Below are positions 34,893 through 43,999 of a stretch of 64,000 nucleotides of DNA, one piece after another. How positions within the stretch are numbered: the first letter of the stretch is position 1; every line of letters starts with the position of its first letter. A program made the translations under genes and the position numbers. Source of the DNA: Maribellus luteus (GTDB taxonomy: Bacteria; Bacteroidota; Bacteroidia; Bacteroidales; Prolixibacteraceae); NCBI RefSeq assembly GCF_003576475.1, contig NZ_QWGR01000020.1, positions 29,307 to 93,306 of the forward strand, read 5' to 3'. The notes under the pieces were generated by a model. It saw nothing but the letters and a program-made list of their open reading frames with translations. It did not search any database and was not told the origin of the DNA.

Positions 34893-35867
34893 TTAAATCT
34901 TAAGTTTTCTATTTGATATCATTGGTGCAATCGGGCTGTTCTCTGTGGGTTTGGGAAAGCCCAAATCATCGGGAGAAGGCCCAACAAATTGGCTCTGAAT
35001 GCCTTCGATTTGAATCTTCTTTTTATCTATTTCGACAAAAGCAAACAAAGGTTTTTCGTAAGGAACTGTATATTTTATCCAGGGGTATTTTTCGTCTATT
35101 TCCTTGCTGTAACGAATGGTTTGATAATCGCCTCCCAACCAGCTATACGACATACTGTTAATTTGAATGTAGTAAATTCCGTTTATCGAAGCTGCATAAT
35201 CGGTATGATGGTGACCACTAAAACAAGCGACTACTTTTTCAAATCCCGCTGTTTTGTTGGCTGCTTCAAGAATAGCCCTTATTTCATTCTGATTTTCAAC
35301 TCCCAATTCCACATTCTCAAGGCTCTGATGCGAAAACACAATACAAGGCAGATCTGTTGTTGCCAGATCATTTTTTAACCATTCTACTTGCTCCTTTCCT
35401 ATAAATCGGGCATATCCGGCAGCTTTATCCGGCGAGGGATTTTTATCATTTCCATCGAGTACAATAAAATGGAATCCATTCTGGTTAAAAGAATAATACT
35501 TTTGGGAGGTATTCCAGAATTCAAGAACCTGCTCGCGGGAAAAACCTCCGTCCATGTCATGGTTTCCGAGTACATGGTATTTGTCCCCGGTATAATCATT
35601 AAAAAGCCCAAGGAATTTCTTGTTTTGCTCGTAAGGCCGGCAAAAATCACCCAGTTGAATAATGAAGTCAAGTTCTTGTTTCGTAGCTTCATCAATAAAA
35701 GCCTGCAAGCGCTTATCAGCATCGTGCATAATGTCTTTGTGGACATCAGCACACACTCCAAAACGCACATGTTTTTTGGAACCTCGACTCAATGCATTTA
35801 CACCAAGAGGCAACATCAGAATACCTGCACCACCAACGCTATATCGAATAAAATCACGTCTTTTCAT
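34893..35867 (-). CDS. Tat-exported metallophosphoesterase
   Basis: Calcineurin-like phosphoesterase. The start at ATG 35867 yields MKRRDFIRYSVGGAG, a twin-arginine export signal, so the protein is probably folded with its metals before export. Motifs in order: ADVHKD (Asp42, His44 counting from the preceding Met), LGDFCRP, VLGNHDMDGG, VFSHQSLEN and FSGHHHTDY, a full dimetal set. Length 324. The gene follows the PQQ-propeller phosphoesterase by 36 bases and precedes the phosphodiesterase by 5, giving three consecutive phosphoesterase-type genes. Substrate unknown. Confidence 0.88.
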   Translation of the reverse strand: MKRRDFIRYSVGGAGILMLPLGVNALSRGSKKHVRFGVCADVHKDIMHDADKRLQAFIDEATKQELDFIIQLGDFCRPYEQNKKFLGLFNDYTGDKYHVLGNHDMDGGFSREQVLEFWNTSQKYYSFNQNGFHFIVLDGNDKNPSPDKAAGYARFIGKEQVEWLKNDLATTDLPCIVFSHQSLENVELGVENQNEIRAILEAANKTAGFEKVVACFSGHHHTDYAASINGIYYIQINSMSYSWLGGDYQTIRYSKEIDEKYPWIKYTVPYEKPLFAFVEIDKKKIQIEGIQSQFVGPSPDDLGFPKPTENSPIAPMISNRKLKI

Positions 35868-35903
35868 CACTTAAATATTTTTATAGAAACATTTAACATC
35901 CTA

Positions 35904-38405
35904 TCACTTTTTTGCACTGGTAAAACAATACACATTCCCGGCAAAGTCACAGATATAGAATCGCTTACCATCCGCTGCTGCCGATGTAACTACCGGTGCT
36001 CCCAGTTTCGTTTTCCACAACAGCTTTCCACTGTCCGCATCCAGGGCATAAACCCGGCCATCCATCGCTCCGAAAACAAGCTTATCCCCAATCAACAAGG
36101 GCGTAGATTCTATACTTTGCTGACGATCGGCATAATAAGAAGGCGTGTACAACAATGCCGGCTCCACTTCGAAAAGCCAAAGCTGTTCTCCTGTTTCGCG
36201 GCTAACAGCAGCAATTCCCGGATGAGATCCCGCAATAATAAAATGATCCTTCAAAATAATCGGGGCTGAAGTTCCGGCTTGCTGCAATCCTGTTTTGTAT
36301 GTTTGAATTGTTTTCCCTGTTTTCAGGTCCAGCTGGTGTAAAATGCCCGGAACCGCATTCTCCGGTCCCTTTCCGGTTACCCAAAGCGAACCATCAATGT
36401 AGCTCAAAACGCCGTCGCGAAACCGCAAGTCTGCATCACTTCGTTTCCAAAGTAATTTGCCCGTGTGAAGGTTATGCGCATAAATTGCCTTCCATTGGCT
36501 GGATGTAATTAAAACATCATCAGCAAGGGTCATAACCGGAGTGGTTCCTTCACCACTTTCCCAATCGTCATTCGTCCACAACACATCTCCAGACAATACA
36601 TCCAGCGCACTAAGCGATTTTCCAAACCCGGTATAAACCACCTTCCCGTCAGTAACCAGGCCCGAAACAAATCCGGGCAAACGATTATAATGCAAGTCAC
36701 GCTCCCAAACCAATTGCCCGGTCGATACATCAACAGCATAAGTGATTCCCTGCATATCTGTTGCGATAACAATTCCCTGCGCAACAACCACTTGATTTTT
36801 TACACTGTTCCGGGTATGGTATCGCCATTGTTTTTTCCCGTTTACAGCATCCACCCCAACCAGGTAACAAGCTTTAGCATTCCCATCGTCGAAGCTTGCT
36901 GTAACCAGCATATTTTCAAATAAAACCGGCGAACTCATAAAAATGTTACTTCCAATGTTGCTGGTCCACTGCAATTGGTATGGCACTTCATGTTCTTCGT
37001 CAACCACCGGGTTATGAGCAGCATTTCCTGCCAGGTTAAACCATTGGCCATTTATATTAGCTTCGTTTGATTGTACTACCGAGAATGAATGTTTGGCATT
37101 TAGAATTTCACCACTGTGCAAAAACGCATTTACGACCAAAGTGTAGTGATCACTTTCTTTCGGAGTCAATGTTGTCCCCCACGTCCAGTCCGACTCCTGA
37201 GTCATTTTTTGCCATTTGCTCTGATCCAGTGCGGAGTTCCAATTAAGTCCTTCATCACCATAAAAAGCGTAACGAACACTATCAACTTCCGCCCCGGTAT
37301 GATAAACATTTGCAGCCAGCTGAATTTCTCCCGCGGCATTCTGTATTGCCACATTCTTTTGAGGATTAATAATTTCTATTTTTCTGTTGAGATTGGTCCA
37401 TCTAAAATGAGAAGAAGTATTTCCCTGTTCATCCACATCAATCACCCGGAAACCAGAGGGAGAATGATCGATACCTCCGGCAGCCAGTGTTGAAGTTCCA
37501 TACGACATCACGCCCGACTCGCCATGTTCTTTAGCCATATTGGTGTGCCAGTGCCCGTACAACCAGGCTTTCAAGTTGTATTCAGTCAAATTTATTACTT
37601 CATCATCATTGACCTTGAAGTCAAATTCATCACCGTTGGTTAGCAAATCATGGTTAAAGAATATTTTTGGCTGCTCCGCAGGATAAGTTTTCATTAGGTT
37701 TTTCAACCAGGTACCAATGTCTTCCCGGTTAAAAGAAGGCTTATAATCTCCTTTCATCATCGGTGTAATAACAAACAATGTATTTGCTTCTTCAAAAGCA
37801 TACCATGCCGGGCTAAAACACTGTTCAAAGAACTGTTCGCCATAATCGCCTTTGATCAGATCGTGATTCCCCAAACAATAATAGACTGGTACCCCAAACT
37901 TCCGGGTCGTGATGTTTTCTGCATGCCAGGCCATACCAATTTGGTAACAAATATCGCCGGTGTGAATAACAAAATCAGGCTGATGCACCTGGGCATACTG
38001 TTTTAACTGATCAACCCAATCCCGGTACTCATAAGTTTCTGTATCGGATATCTGAATGAAGCTAAGTTGCTTTTTTCGCTCCTTTGGAGTAAGGGCAAAA
38101 ACATATTCCTTTCGCGACTCAGAAATGGGAAGGAAAGATTCTCTACAATTAAAATTGGCTCCCGAGTATAGCGTTACAAAACGTTGCTTGCTCCACCCCG
38201 GCAAACTGAAGTTTCCGTTTTTGTCCGTTTTTTCAACATTGAGACCATCGGACACCACACAGTCCTTTGCTCCGTGCTCATCGGGATCCATTTGTCCATT
38301 GTTGTTTGTATCGACAAATACGTGTCCGTGTAGTTGAGCTTTTGAAACAGAAGCACAAAAAAAGAAAGATATTGTTGCTAATATAATAATCGACAGTTGT
38401 TTCAT
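35904..38405 (-). CDS. Metallophosphoesterase fused to a PQQ-type beta-propeller
   Basis: Start at ATG 38405 gives MKQLSIIILATISFFFCASVSKA, a normal signal peptide. Residues about 25-95 are a Cna-B/calcineurin-N-like fold (GHVFVDTNNNGQMDPDEHG). Residues about 105-330 are a calcineurin-like phosphoesterase (QISDTETYEYR, HTGDICYQIG, CLGNHDLIKG, FFNHDLLTN, LYGHWHTN), then a C-terminal beta domain (about 340-440). From about 460 to the end seven or so PQQ-like blades repeat the pattern 'vYaldvsTGqlvWe'. Such fusions occur in Bacteroidota; the propeller may bind partner or substrate rather than PQQ, since no dehydrogenase active site is seen. Confidence 0.85.
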   Translation of the reverse strand: MKQLSIIILATISFFFCASVSKAQLHGHVFVDTNNNGQMDPDEHGAKDCVVSDGLNVEKTDKNGNFSLPGWSKQRFVTLYSGANFNCRESFLPISESRKEYVFALTPKERKKQLSFIQISDTETYEYRDWVDQLKQYAQVHQPDFVIHTGDICYQIGMAWHAENITTRKFGVPVYYCLGNHDLIKGDYGEQFFEQCFSPAWYAFEEANTLFVITPMMKGDYKPSFNREDIGTWLKNLMKTYPAEQPKIFFNHDLLTNGDEFDFKVNDDEVINLTEYNLKAWLYGHWHTNMAKEHGESGVMSYGTSTLAAGGIDHSPSGFRVIDVDEQGNTSSHFRWTNLNRKIEIINPQKNVAIQNAAGEIQLAANVYHTGAEVDSVRYAFYGDEGLNWNSALDQSKWQKMTQESDWTWGTTLTPKESDHYTLVVNAFLHSGEILNAKHSFSVVQSNEANINGQWFNLAGNAAHNPVVDEEHEVPYQLQWTSNIGSNIFMSSPVLFENMLVTASFDDGNAKACYLVGVDAVNGKKQWRYHTRNSVKNQVVVAQGIVIATDMQGITYAVDVSTGQLVWERDLHYNRLPGFVSGLVTDGKVVYTGFGKSLSALDVLSGDVLWTNDDWESGEGTTPVMTLADDVLITSSQWKAIYAHNLHTGKLLWKRSDADLRFRDGVLSYIDGSLWVTGKGPENAVPGILHQLDLKTGKTIQTYKTGLQQAGTSAPIILKDHFIIAGSHPGIAAVSRETGEQLWLFEVEPALLYTPSYYADRQQSIESTPLLIGDKLVFGAMDGRVYALDADSGKLLWKTKLGAPVVTSAAADGKRFYICDFAGNVYCFTSAKK

Positions 38406-38428
38406 AACTTCTTTATCACTCAATAATA

Positions 38429-40195
38429 CTACCTGGAAAGATCTTCGAGGCTTCGTTTCGCATTCTGCATCAATGCATTAAAAGCTTCCGGTTTTTGAGA
38501 AATCCTCATTTGCTCGAGTACCCCATTGAGCCGTCCAAGCTTTTCCATTGCTTCTGCCGATGAATTATTTTGAAACTCTTCTTTTAATATCCTGATTTTC
38601 TCTGCATCCTGAATTCCTTCTATCAGACGTTCAAACCTGATGGAACTGCGGGCGTTTGGATAAACAACGTAAGTATCACCCGCAGGCCAGGTACGAAAAC
38701 GTGAATCAATCAAGGGGTCTTTCACCCAATGATTGTATGCCCAACGCAAGAAACCATCAAAATCGGCAGCCATTGTATACCACCCAATAAAAGCTGCTTC
38801 TCCGGGATCAGAAAATGAAAATACGTTGGGAAAAACATCAGAACAGCACACGTACCAGGTTGACAAATAGCCTTTTTCTTTACGGTACTGTCGAATATCC
38901 GGCTCAATTTCAGCGCCATAGGCTACACTTAAATCGGTCAACTGATCAGGGAATTTTTTATAATTCCAATGGTTGTCGGCAAAACCAACACCCAATTCAG
39001 GAGCCACTTCAGCCAGCAGTTTCATTGTCGCATTCATTTCTGCCGGTGATCGTTCATCCATCGCCATGCAGGTTATATCAGTCCATCCTTTTTGTTCCAG
39101 ATGCTTAAGGAAATCTTTCAGAAAAGGAGTCCAGATTTCTTCGAACTCTTTTGTTCCGGCTTTTGCAATTACTTTTATTTCTTCTCCTACCGAAGCATCA
39201 AAGTAGTATAGTTCGTTTCCCCATGGAACCATTGAATAACAACTAATTTGTTTGTCAATTCCCAAATCCATCATGAATTGTACCCACTGATCAAATATGG
39301 AATAATCGTACGCCCAGCTTCCATCTATCTGTTTTTCCCAGACAATCATTGATTTGTATTCATCTTCGGTTTGCCCTCCCCATGGACGGTTATTCAAGGT
39401 TGCTGTTATTACCTTTTGCCCTGCATTGGCTAACATTTTCATTACCGGGCGCAAAAGGTCCCAATGTTCTGCCGACCACGGTTCAACCTCGTGGTAGCGA
39501 GCTACTGCGTATGGATTTTGCCATAAATCAAGATGAAATTTCCACTCAGAAGGATCAGGCAGGATCCGGTCGACAACTTCTATGCGAAAATTAAACTTAC
39601 TATGTTTCTTTCCATTTAATTTCAATTGCAGGATCGAAGTATAGATTCCAGGCGTCGCATCCGCAGGAACGTCAAACGTAAGCCAAACCGGCCGGGTTGA
39701 TTGCGCCTCCATTTCAAAAGCGGAAAGCGAATCAAGCATATCCGGACTGATCCTGGCAATAAAATCTTCGGGTTTACGGTAGCCACACCCCGGGCCAAAC
39801 TCGTCGGTTAATACATAACGCACAAAACGAGCGTTGGCGATAGCTGCAGGCAAAACCGCACCATTCTGTGACTTAAAATCGCCAAACTGGCATTCAACAA
39901 TTCCCGCAGGCTCATTATTCCATAACACCAGTTGTGCAGAAATTTTCTCGTTACGCCAGGCAAAACCCTTCCATTCTGTTTTCGGATCCAAATCAGGAAC
40001 GGAGCTCTTTTCATACCGGGAATCGATTGATCCAATGGAAGCATGCAAACCTGCTTTCACGTCATTCCAATTGGCTAAAGTGTCCGGAGCCGGATCGGGC
40101 GCCTCGGCATATGTTTGGGGCCGTTCAACTATTGATTTTGTTGAACATCCTTGTATCAAAAACCAAAATACAGCGAGAAGTAATATGTTTTTCAT
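38429..40195 (-). CDS. DUF4091-domain lipoprotein (putative glycoside hydrolase), copy 2
   Basis: ATG at 40195 gives MKNILLLAVFWFLIQGC, a lipoprotein signal; the longer frame adds 15 polar residues. An N-terminal beta domain (about 40-190, FAWRNEKISAQLVLWNNEPAG) precedes a barrel-like region (about 200-460; WKFHLDLWQNPYAVARYHEV, ITCMAMDERSPAEMNATMKL) and the DUF4091 part (GFLRWAYNHWVKDPL then TYVVYPNARSSIRFERLIEG). Asp/Glu in MAMDERS is a plausible catalytic acid. Family activity is not firmly established to my knowledge. Only distantly similar to the other DUF4091 gene at 44 kb. Confidence 0.82.
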   Translation of the reverse strand: MKNILLLAVFWFLIQGCSTKSIVERPQTYAEAPDPAPDTLANWNDVKAGLHASIGSIDSRYEKSSVPDLDPKTEWKGFAWRNEKISAQLVLWNNEPAGIVECQFGDFKSQNGAVLPAAIANARFVRYVLTDEFGPGCGYRKPEDFIARISPDMLDSLSAFEMEAQSTRPVWLTFDVPADATPGIYTSILQLKLNGKKHSKFNFRIEVVDRILPDPSEWKFHLDLWQNPYAVARYHEVEPWSAEHWDLLRPVMKMLANAGQKVITATLNNRPWGGQTEDEYKSMIVWEKQIDGSWAYDYSIFDQWVQFMMDLGIDKQISCYSMVPWGNELYYFDASVGEEIKVIAKAGTKEFEEIWTPFLKDFLKHLEQKGWTDITCMAMDERSPAEMNATMKLLAEVAPELGVGFADNHWNYKKFPDQLTDLSVAYGAEIEPDIRQYRKEKGYLSTWYVCCSDVFPNVFSFSDPGEAAFIGWYTMAADFDGFLRWAYNHWVKDPLIDSRFRTWPAGDTYVVYPNARSSIRFERLIEGIQDAEKIRILKEEFQNNSSAEAMEKLGRLNGVLEQMRISQKPEAFNALMQNAKRSLEDLSR

Positions 40196-40278
40196 TTTAT
40201 CTCGGGTAAATTTATTATCTATCATTTTGTTTTTTCCCATTGCAAAAACATGAGCAGAAGCTCATATCAATAGTTCTC

Positions 40279-42372
40279 TTATTCGTTGTGTTTATCCGGG
40301 GAAAATCTTAAACCTGTCATATCTAAAGGAACAAACGTAAACATCCAGTTTTGAAAATCGGTTGCATAAGGTATCTTAACGACAATGTGATTCCAGCCTT
40401 GCTTCAACTTCACTGTTACAGGTTTTCGCAGCCAGTATAATTCTTCGTCAGCCCACGGAATTTCCTGCTCAGCTGGGGTTCCCCAGCCACTCTGCTTACT
40501 TGATGTCCACCCCGGATTTTCCCATTCCGGACCTTGCAATTCCTCCCCATTTATCCATATTTTTCCACCGCAATTATCCCACGAACCATTCCGGGGAATT
40601 CCGGAGTAAACGCGATTCGCCCGCAGTGGTGTTTCAAAGTTAATCCAGGTAGCTACTTCCTGTTCAGAATCGCTGTAAAGATTCGTGTAAGCATACACAA
40701 TTTGTCCCGCTTTCGCTTCGGGGAAATAACCGTCTTTCAACCACCGTTGTTTCAGAACCAGGGTATTACCGGTTGCCGGTTTCGTATCTATCCCTTTTTC
40801 CTTAAGATATTGATTCAACTCACCTTCCTCCAAATTTAATAGCTTCTCTCCTTCTTCGCTATCCAAGGGGCCAGCTATACTCCAAAATTTATCGGTTTGT
40901 TTCTGATAGAGAAAAGGCTGATTCTGGAAATAGCGCTCTTTATGATCAAGCAAGTACCCTTCAAAAGCTTTAAAATACTCAAAGGCGTTAGTGTTTGTTT
41001 CGGGTAAAACCACCATGTATTTATCGGGGGCAGAAATTACATCGGCCATCCAGCAAACCCATGCATAAGTAAGTAGTCCGCTATAAACCGGATTCTGTGA
41101 TAAGGCATCACCCTGGTGCCGTAAATTAACATCGGGCCACAAACAAACTATCCCTCCGAGAATATCATTATCTGATCCTTTTCCCAATGGCCTGAAAAAC
41201 AAGGTTGGAATATAGGACATTGGTTCCCCAGCATTCATATAACTCTTTCGCGAATCAATTTCCATCAAATTGGCGCCATTTGCAGGAAAAGCTCCTCCCC
41301 AGGTTTGCCGCACAACACTTTCAGGCGCATTCAATCCCGGGCTCCAAACGATGGCTTTCCGTCCATTTGCTTCCACAATATCAACCATTCGATTAATAAA
41401 TTCATCGGGGTTATTGATATGAATTTCATCGGAACCAATATGAATGGCCGGAGCCATTTCCAAAGGTATTTCTGTAAAAAATTCAAGAAGAATATTTTCC
41501 AGGGCTACCATTCCTTCTGCTGATTCCATTTTAAATCCCATCGCTTTGGTAAATGAATCGCTGTGACCGGGCATATCAATTTCGGGAATAACACTTATTT
41601 GTTTTTTGCGCGCGTACCGGATTAACTCGCGGATTTGCTCATACGTATAATACATTCCTGGATTACGTGTTGGCCGATGATTTTCGGCAGCGGTTAATTG
41701 CGGGTAAACCTTGCTTTCGATGCGCCAGGCCGGTCGATCTGTTAAATGCCAGTGAAAGGTATTTAACTTGTAAGCAGCCATAATATCCAGCAAATCTTTT
41801 AAAGCAGAAATGCTCTGAAAGTTTCGCCCCACATCGATCATAAAACCACGAACAGCATGCGCCGGCCGGTCTTCGATTGTGCAGACTGGAACTCGGTTGC
41901 CTTGTTCTCCGGAACTTTCTCCGATCAACTGTTTCAGGGTTTGCAACGCATAAAAGAAGCCCGCTTCGGTTGCTGCGGTAACGTGTATTTGCTGATCAAT
42001 AATTTTCAGTTTATAAGCTTCCTTTTCCAGGCTTTGGTTGTATTCAAATTGTACGGAAAAATTTGCTGCCGGATCAATTTCAAGCCGGTGCAAGTCCGAC
42101 AGTTCATAAAACTCATCAACAATATTTTTCGGAATATCTTTGAAAAAGGCCGGAGTCCAGGACTTGATGTACACATCGTTTTTTTTCCAGCTCACTTTTT
42201 CGGGATATGGGATGAGTTTTACGGGCGCTTCTTCCAATTCGGAAGCAGAGTACCGGGCTTTGAATTCAACCTGGGCATCCTTTTTATTTAACACTGAAAC
42301 AACGTCCTGCGTTATTCCATTCTTTAGGATAAAAAGCGTAAAAATCAGTAGAAATAATAGTTTTCGTTTCAT
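40279..42372 (-). CDS. GH20 beta-N-acetylhexosaminidase
   Basis: Exo-enzyme removing terminal beta-GlcNAc or beta-GalNAc by substrate-assisted catalysis. Signal peptide about 1-21. GH20b-type N-terminal domain (about 50-170), then the barrel: HWHLTDRPAWRIE, ISVIPEIDMPGHSDSF, and the catalytic pair Asp315-Glu316 in HIGSDEIHINN. A Trp-rich stretch (IVCLWPDVNLRH; LLTYAWVCW) supplies the pocket. The C-terminal region (about 520-690) is a jelly-roll-like domain (PLRANRVYSGIPRNGSWDNC). It starts 12 bases after the sulfatase stop, which fits sequential desulfation and hexosamine removal. Confidence 0.93.
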   Translation of the reverse strand: MKRKLLFLLIFTLFILKNGITQDVVSVLNKKDAQVEFKARYSASELEEAPVKLIPYPEKVSWKKNDVYIKSWTPAFFKDIPKNIVDEFYELSDLHRLEIDPAANFSVQFEYNQSLEKEAYKLKIIDQQIHVTAATEAGFFYALQTLKQLIGESSGEQGNRVPVCTIEDRPAHAVRGFMIDVGRNFQSISALKDLLDIMAAYKLNTFHWHLTDRPAWRIESKVYPQLTAAENHRPTRNPGMYYTYEQIRELIRYARKKQISVIPEIDMPGHSDSFTKAMGFKMESAEGMVALENILLEFFTEIPLEMAPAIHIGSDEIHINNPDEFINRMVDIVEANGRKAIVWSPGLNAPESVVRQTWGGAFPANGANLMEIDSRKSYMNAGEPMSYIPTLFFRPLGKGSDNDILGGIVCLWPDVNLRHQGDALSQNPVYSGLLTYAWVCWMADVISAPDKYMVVLPETNTNAFEYFKAFEGYLLDHKERYFQNQPFLYQKQTDKFWSIAGPLDSEEGEKLLNLEEGELNQYLKEKGIDTKPATGNTLVLKQRWLKDGYFPEAKAGQIVYAYTNLYSDSEQEVATWINFETPLRANRVYSGIPRNGSWDNCGGKIWINGEELQGPEWENPGWTSSKQSGWGTPAEQEIPWADEELYWLRKPVTVKLKQGWNHIVVKIPYATDFQNWMFTFVPLDMTGLRFSPDKHNE

Positions 42373-42384
42373 TGTATTTCAGTA

Positions 42385-43923
42385 TTAATCGATAGCCGGG
42401 AACGGATGAACTTCAGAACGAACATGCTCCTTTTTCATAATTCCCTCTATCTGTTGTACAATTTCCGGATGCTCAGCAGCCAGATCAACTTGTTCCTGCG
42501 GATCTGTTTTCAAATTGAAAAGCTGGATTGTCAGATTTCCCTCATTCATTTCAGACCGGTAACCTTTCCAGTTTCCCATCCTTACAGCTTGTTGTCCGCT
42601 ATAAGCTTTCATCGGGAATTCCCAATAAAGGAATTCTTTCTGCTTTTGCTCCTCTCCTTTCAGTGTGGGTAGAAAACTGGTTCCATCAGTGTCCACTTTG
42701 TTTTTGAGCCCGGCAATTTCATTTAACGTGGGCATCACATCCCAAAAGGCAAATGGATGTCCGGTTTGGGTTCCGGGAGCCACCACTCCGGGCCATGAAA
42801 CAATGAGAGGAACACGGATTCCACCTTCCCGCAGGAATCCTTTTCCCCAGCCCCATTCACTTTTGAAAGGTTTGGCACTATCAAAAAACGGAGAATCGGT
42901 TCCCCCGTTAAAAGTCGGACCATTGTCGCTGGTAAACATGATTACCGTATTTTCATAAAGTCCTTCCTGCTTTAATTTTTCGATCAATTTGCCAACCTGC
43001 ATATCCAGGTAACTGACCATTGCGGCATAGGTTGCATGGGGCGTCCGGTTTGGAAAATATCCTTTTTGTCCCAGGTAAGGCTCTTCTTCGCCAAACAGTT
43101 CCTCATAATAACTCAGGAATTCAGAGCCGGCCGGTACCTGTAACGGGGCATGAGGTAAGATGGGAGCAAAATACAGAAAGAACGGATTCTCTTTGTTCTG
43201 CTCTATAAACCGAAGCGACTCATCCAGCATCAAGTCCGGGGCATATTCATTGGAAGTATACTTTTCATAACTTGCCGGATCGTGCGGATCACTTCCTTTA
43301 TCCAAAGGAGTCCAAACCGGCGTGTACTCATTATCTAACAAAACCTGCTGGTCATTTTTCCACAAATGCAGGTTGTAATAATTATGCCCCTGCCGCTGGC
43401 ACATATCACCATAGAAAAGATCAAAGCCCTGCTTATTCGGATGTCCTTCGGTTAGCGGGCCTCCCAATCCCCACTTCCCAACGCAGGCAGTTCGATAGCC
43501 TGCCTGTTGCATTAGCTCGCCTATGGTTACGATGGTATCCGGAATAGGGCGCTGTCCTTCCAGCCCGGGATCTTTGATCACCTCCCTGAAGTCCCAGTTC
43601 TTTTTTGTAGCTCCCATTTCGTCGTTGATCCTTACATATGCATGACCAGAATGTTTTCCCGTAAGCAACACGCCCCGCGATGGAGCACAAACCGGGCTTC
43701 CGCAATAAAAATCAGTAAACCGGATACCGTTTGAAGCTAAACCATCAATATTTGGTGTTTCAATCTTCTGCTGACCGTATGCGCCTAGTTCGGCGTACCC
43801 CAAATCATCTGCAAGAATAAATACAATATTAGGCTGCCTATAACGTAATTCTTCCCTTTTGCATGAACTGGTTATCAATAAAATGGTCACTAACAGCAAG
43901 TTCAATGAAGAGTTTCTTTTCAT
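42385..43923 (-). CDS. S1-family sulfatase (formylglycine-dependent), lipoprotein
   Basis: Lipobox Cys21 (LLITSSC). The sulfatase signature is complete: Asp39-Asp40 (ILADDLGYAELG), Cys79-Ala-Pro-Ser-Arg83 followed by GVLLTG, where Cys79 is converted to formylglycine by a maturase not in this window, and FTSDNGPTFNGG with the metal-binding Asp-Asn. Length 512 is typical. By context it removes O-sulfate from hexosamine or galactose before GH20 and other exo-enzymes act. Subfamily cannot be told by eye. Lies between DUF4091 copy 1 and GH20. Confidence 0.93.
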   Translation of the reverse strand: MKRNSSLNLLLVTILLITSSCKREELRYRQPNIVFILADDLGYAELGAYGQQKIETPNIDGLASNGIRFTDFYCGSPVCAPSRGVLLTGKHSGHAYVRINDEMGATKKNWDFREVIKDPGLEGQRPIPDTIVTIGELMQQAGYRTACVGKWGLGGPLTEGHPNKQGFDLFYGDMCQRQGHNYYNLHLWKNDQQVLLDNEYTPVWTPLDKGSDPHDPASYEKYTSNEYAPDLMLDESLRFIEQNKENPFFLYFAPILPHAPLQVPAGSEFLSYYEELFGEEEPYLGQKGYFPNRTPHATYAAMVSYLDMQVGKLIEKLKQEGLYENTVIMFTSDNGPTFNGGTDSPFFDSAKPFKSEWGWGKGFLREGGIRVPLIVSWPGVVAPGTQTGHPFAFWDVMPTLNEIAGLKNKVDTDGTSFLPTLKGEEQKQKEFLYWEFPMKAYSGQQAVRMGNWKGYRSEMNEGNLTIQLFNLKTDPQEQVDLAAEHPEIVQQIEGIMKKEHVRSEVHPFPAID

Positions 43924-43999
43924 TTCTTTCTTTTATATTCTAATTTATTTCACTTTAATTAGCATCATATTCTTTTGTTCGCATTTGAGGATAAACTTT

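Noticed and set aside
35388..36269. A 293-codon plus-strand open frame.
   Set aside because: It is antisense to two metallophosphoesterase genes with complete motifs, has low-complexity Cys/His/Ile composition and no recognisable domain; a shadow frame.
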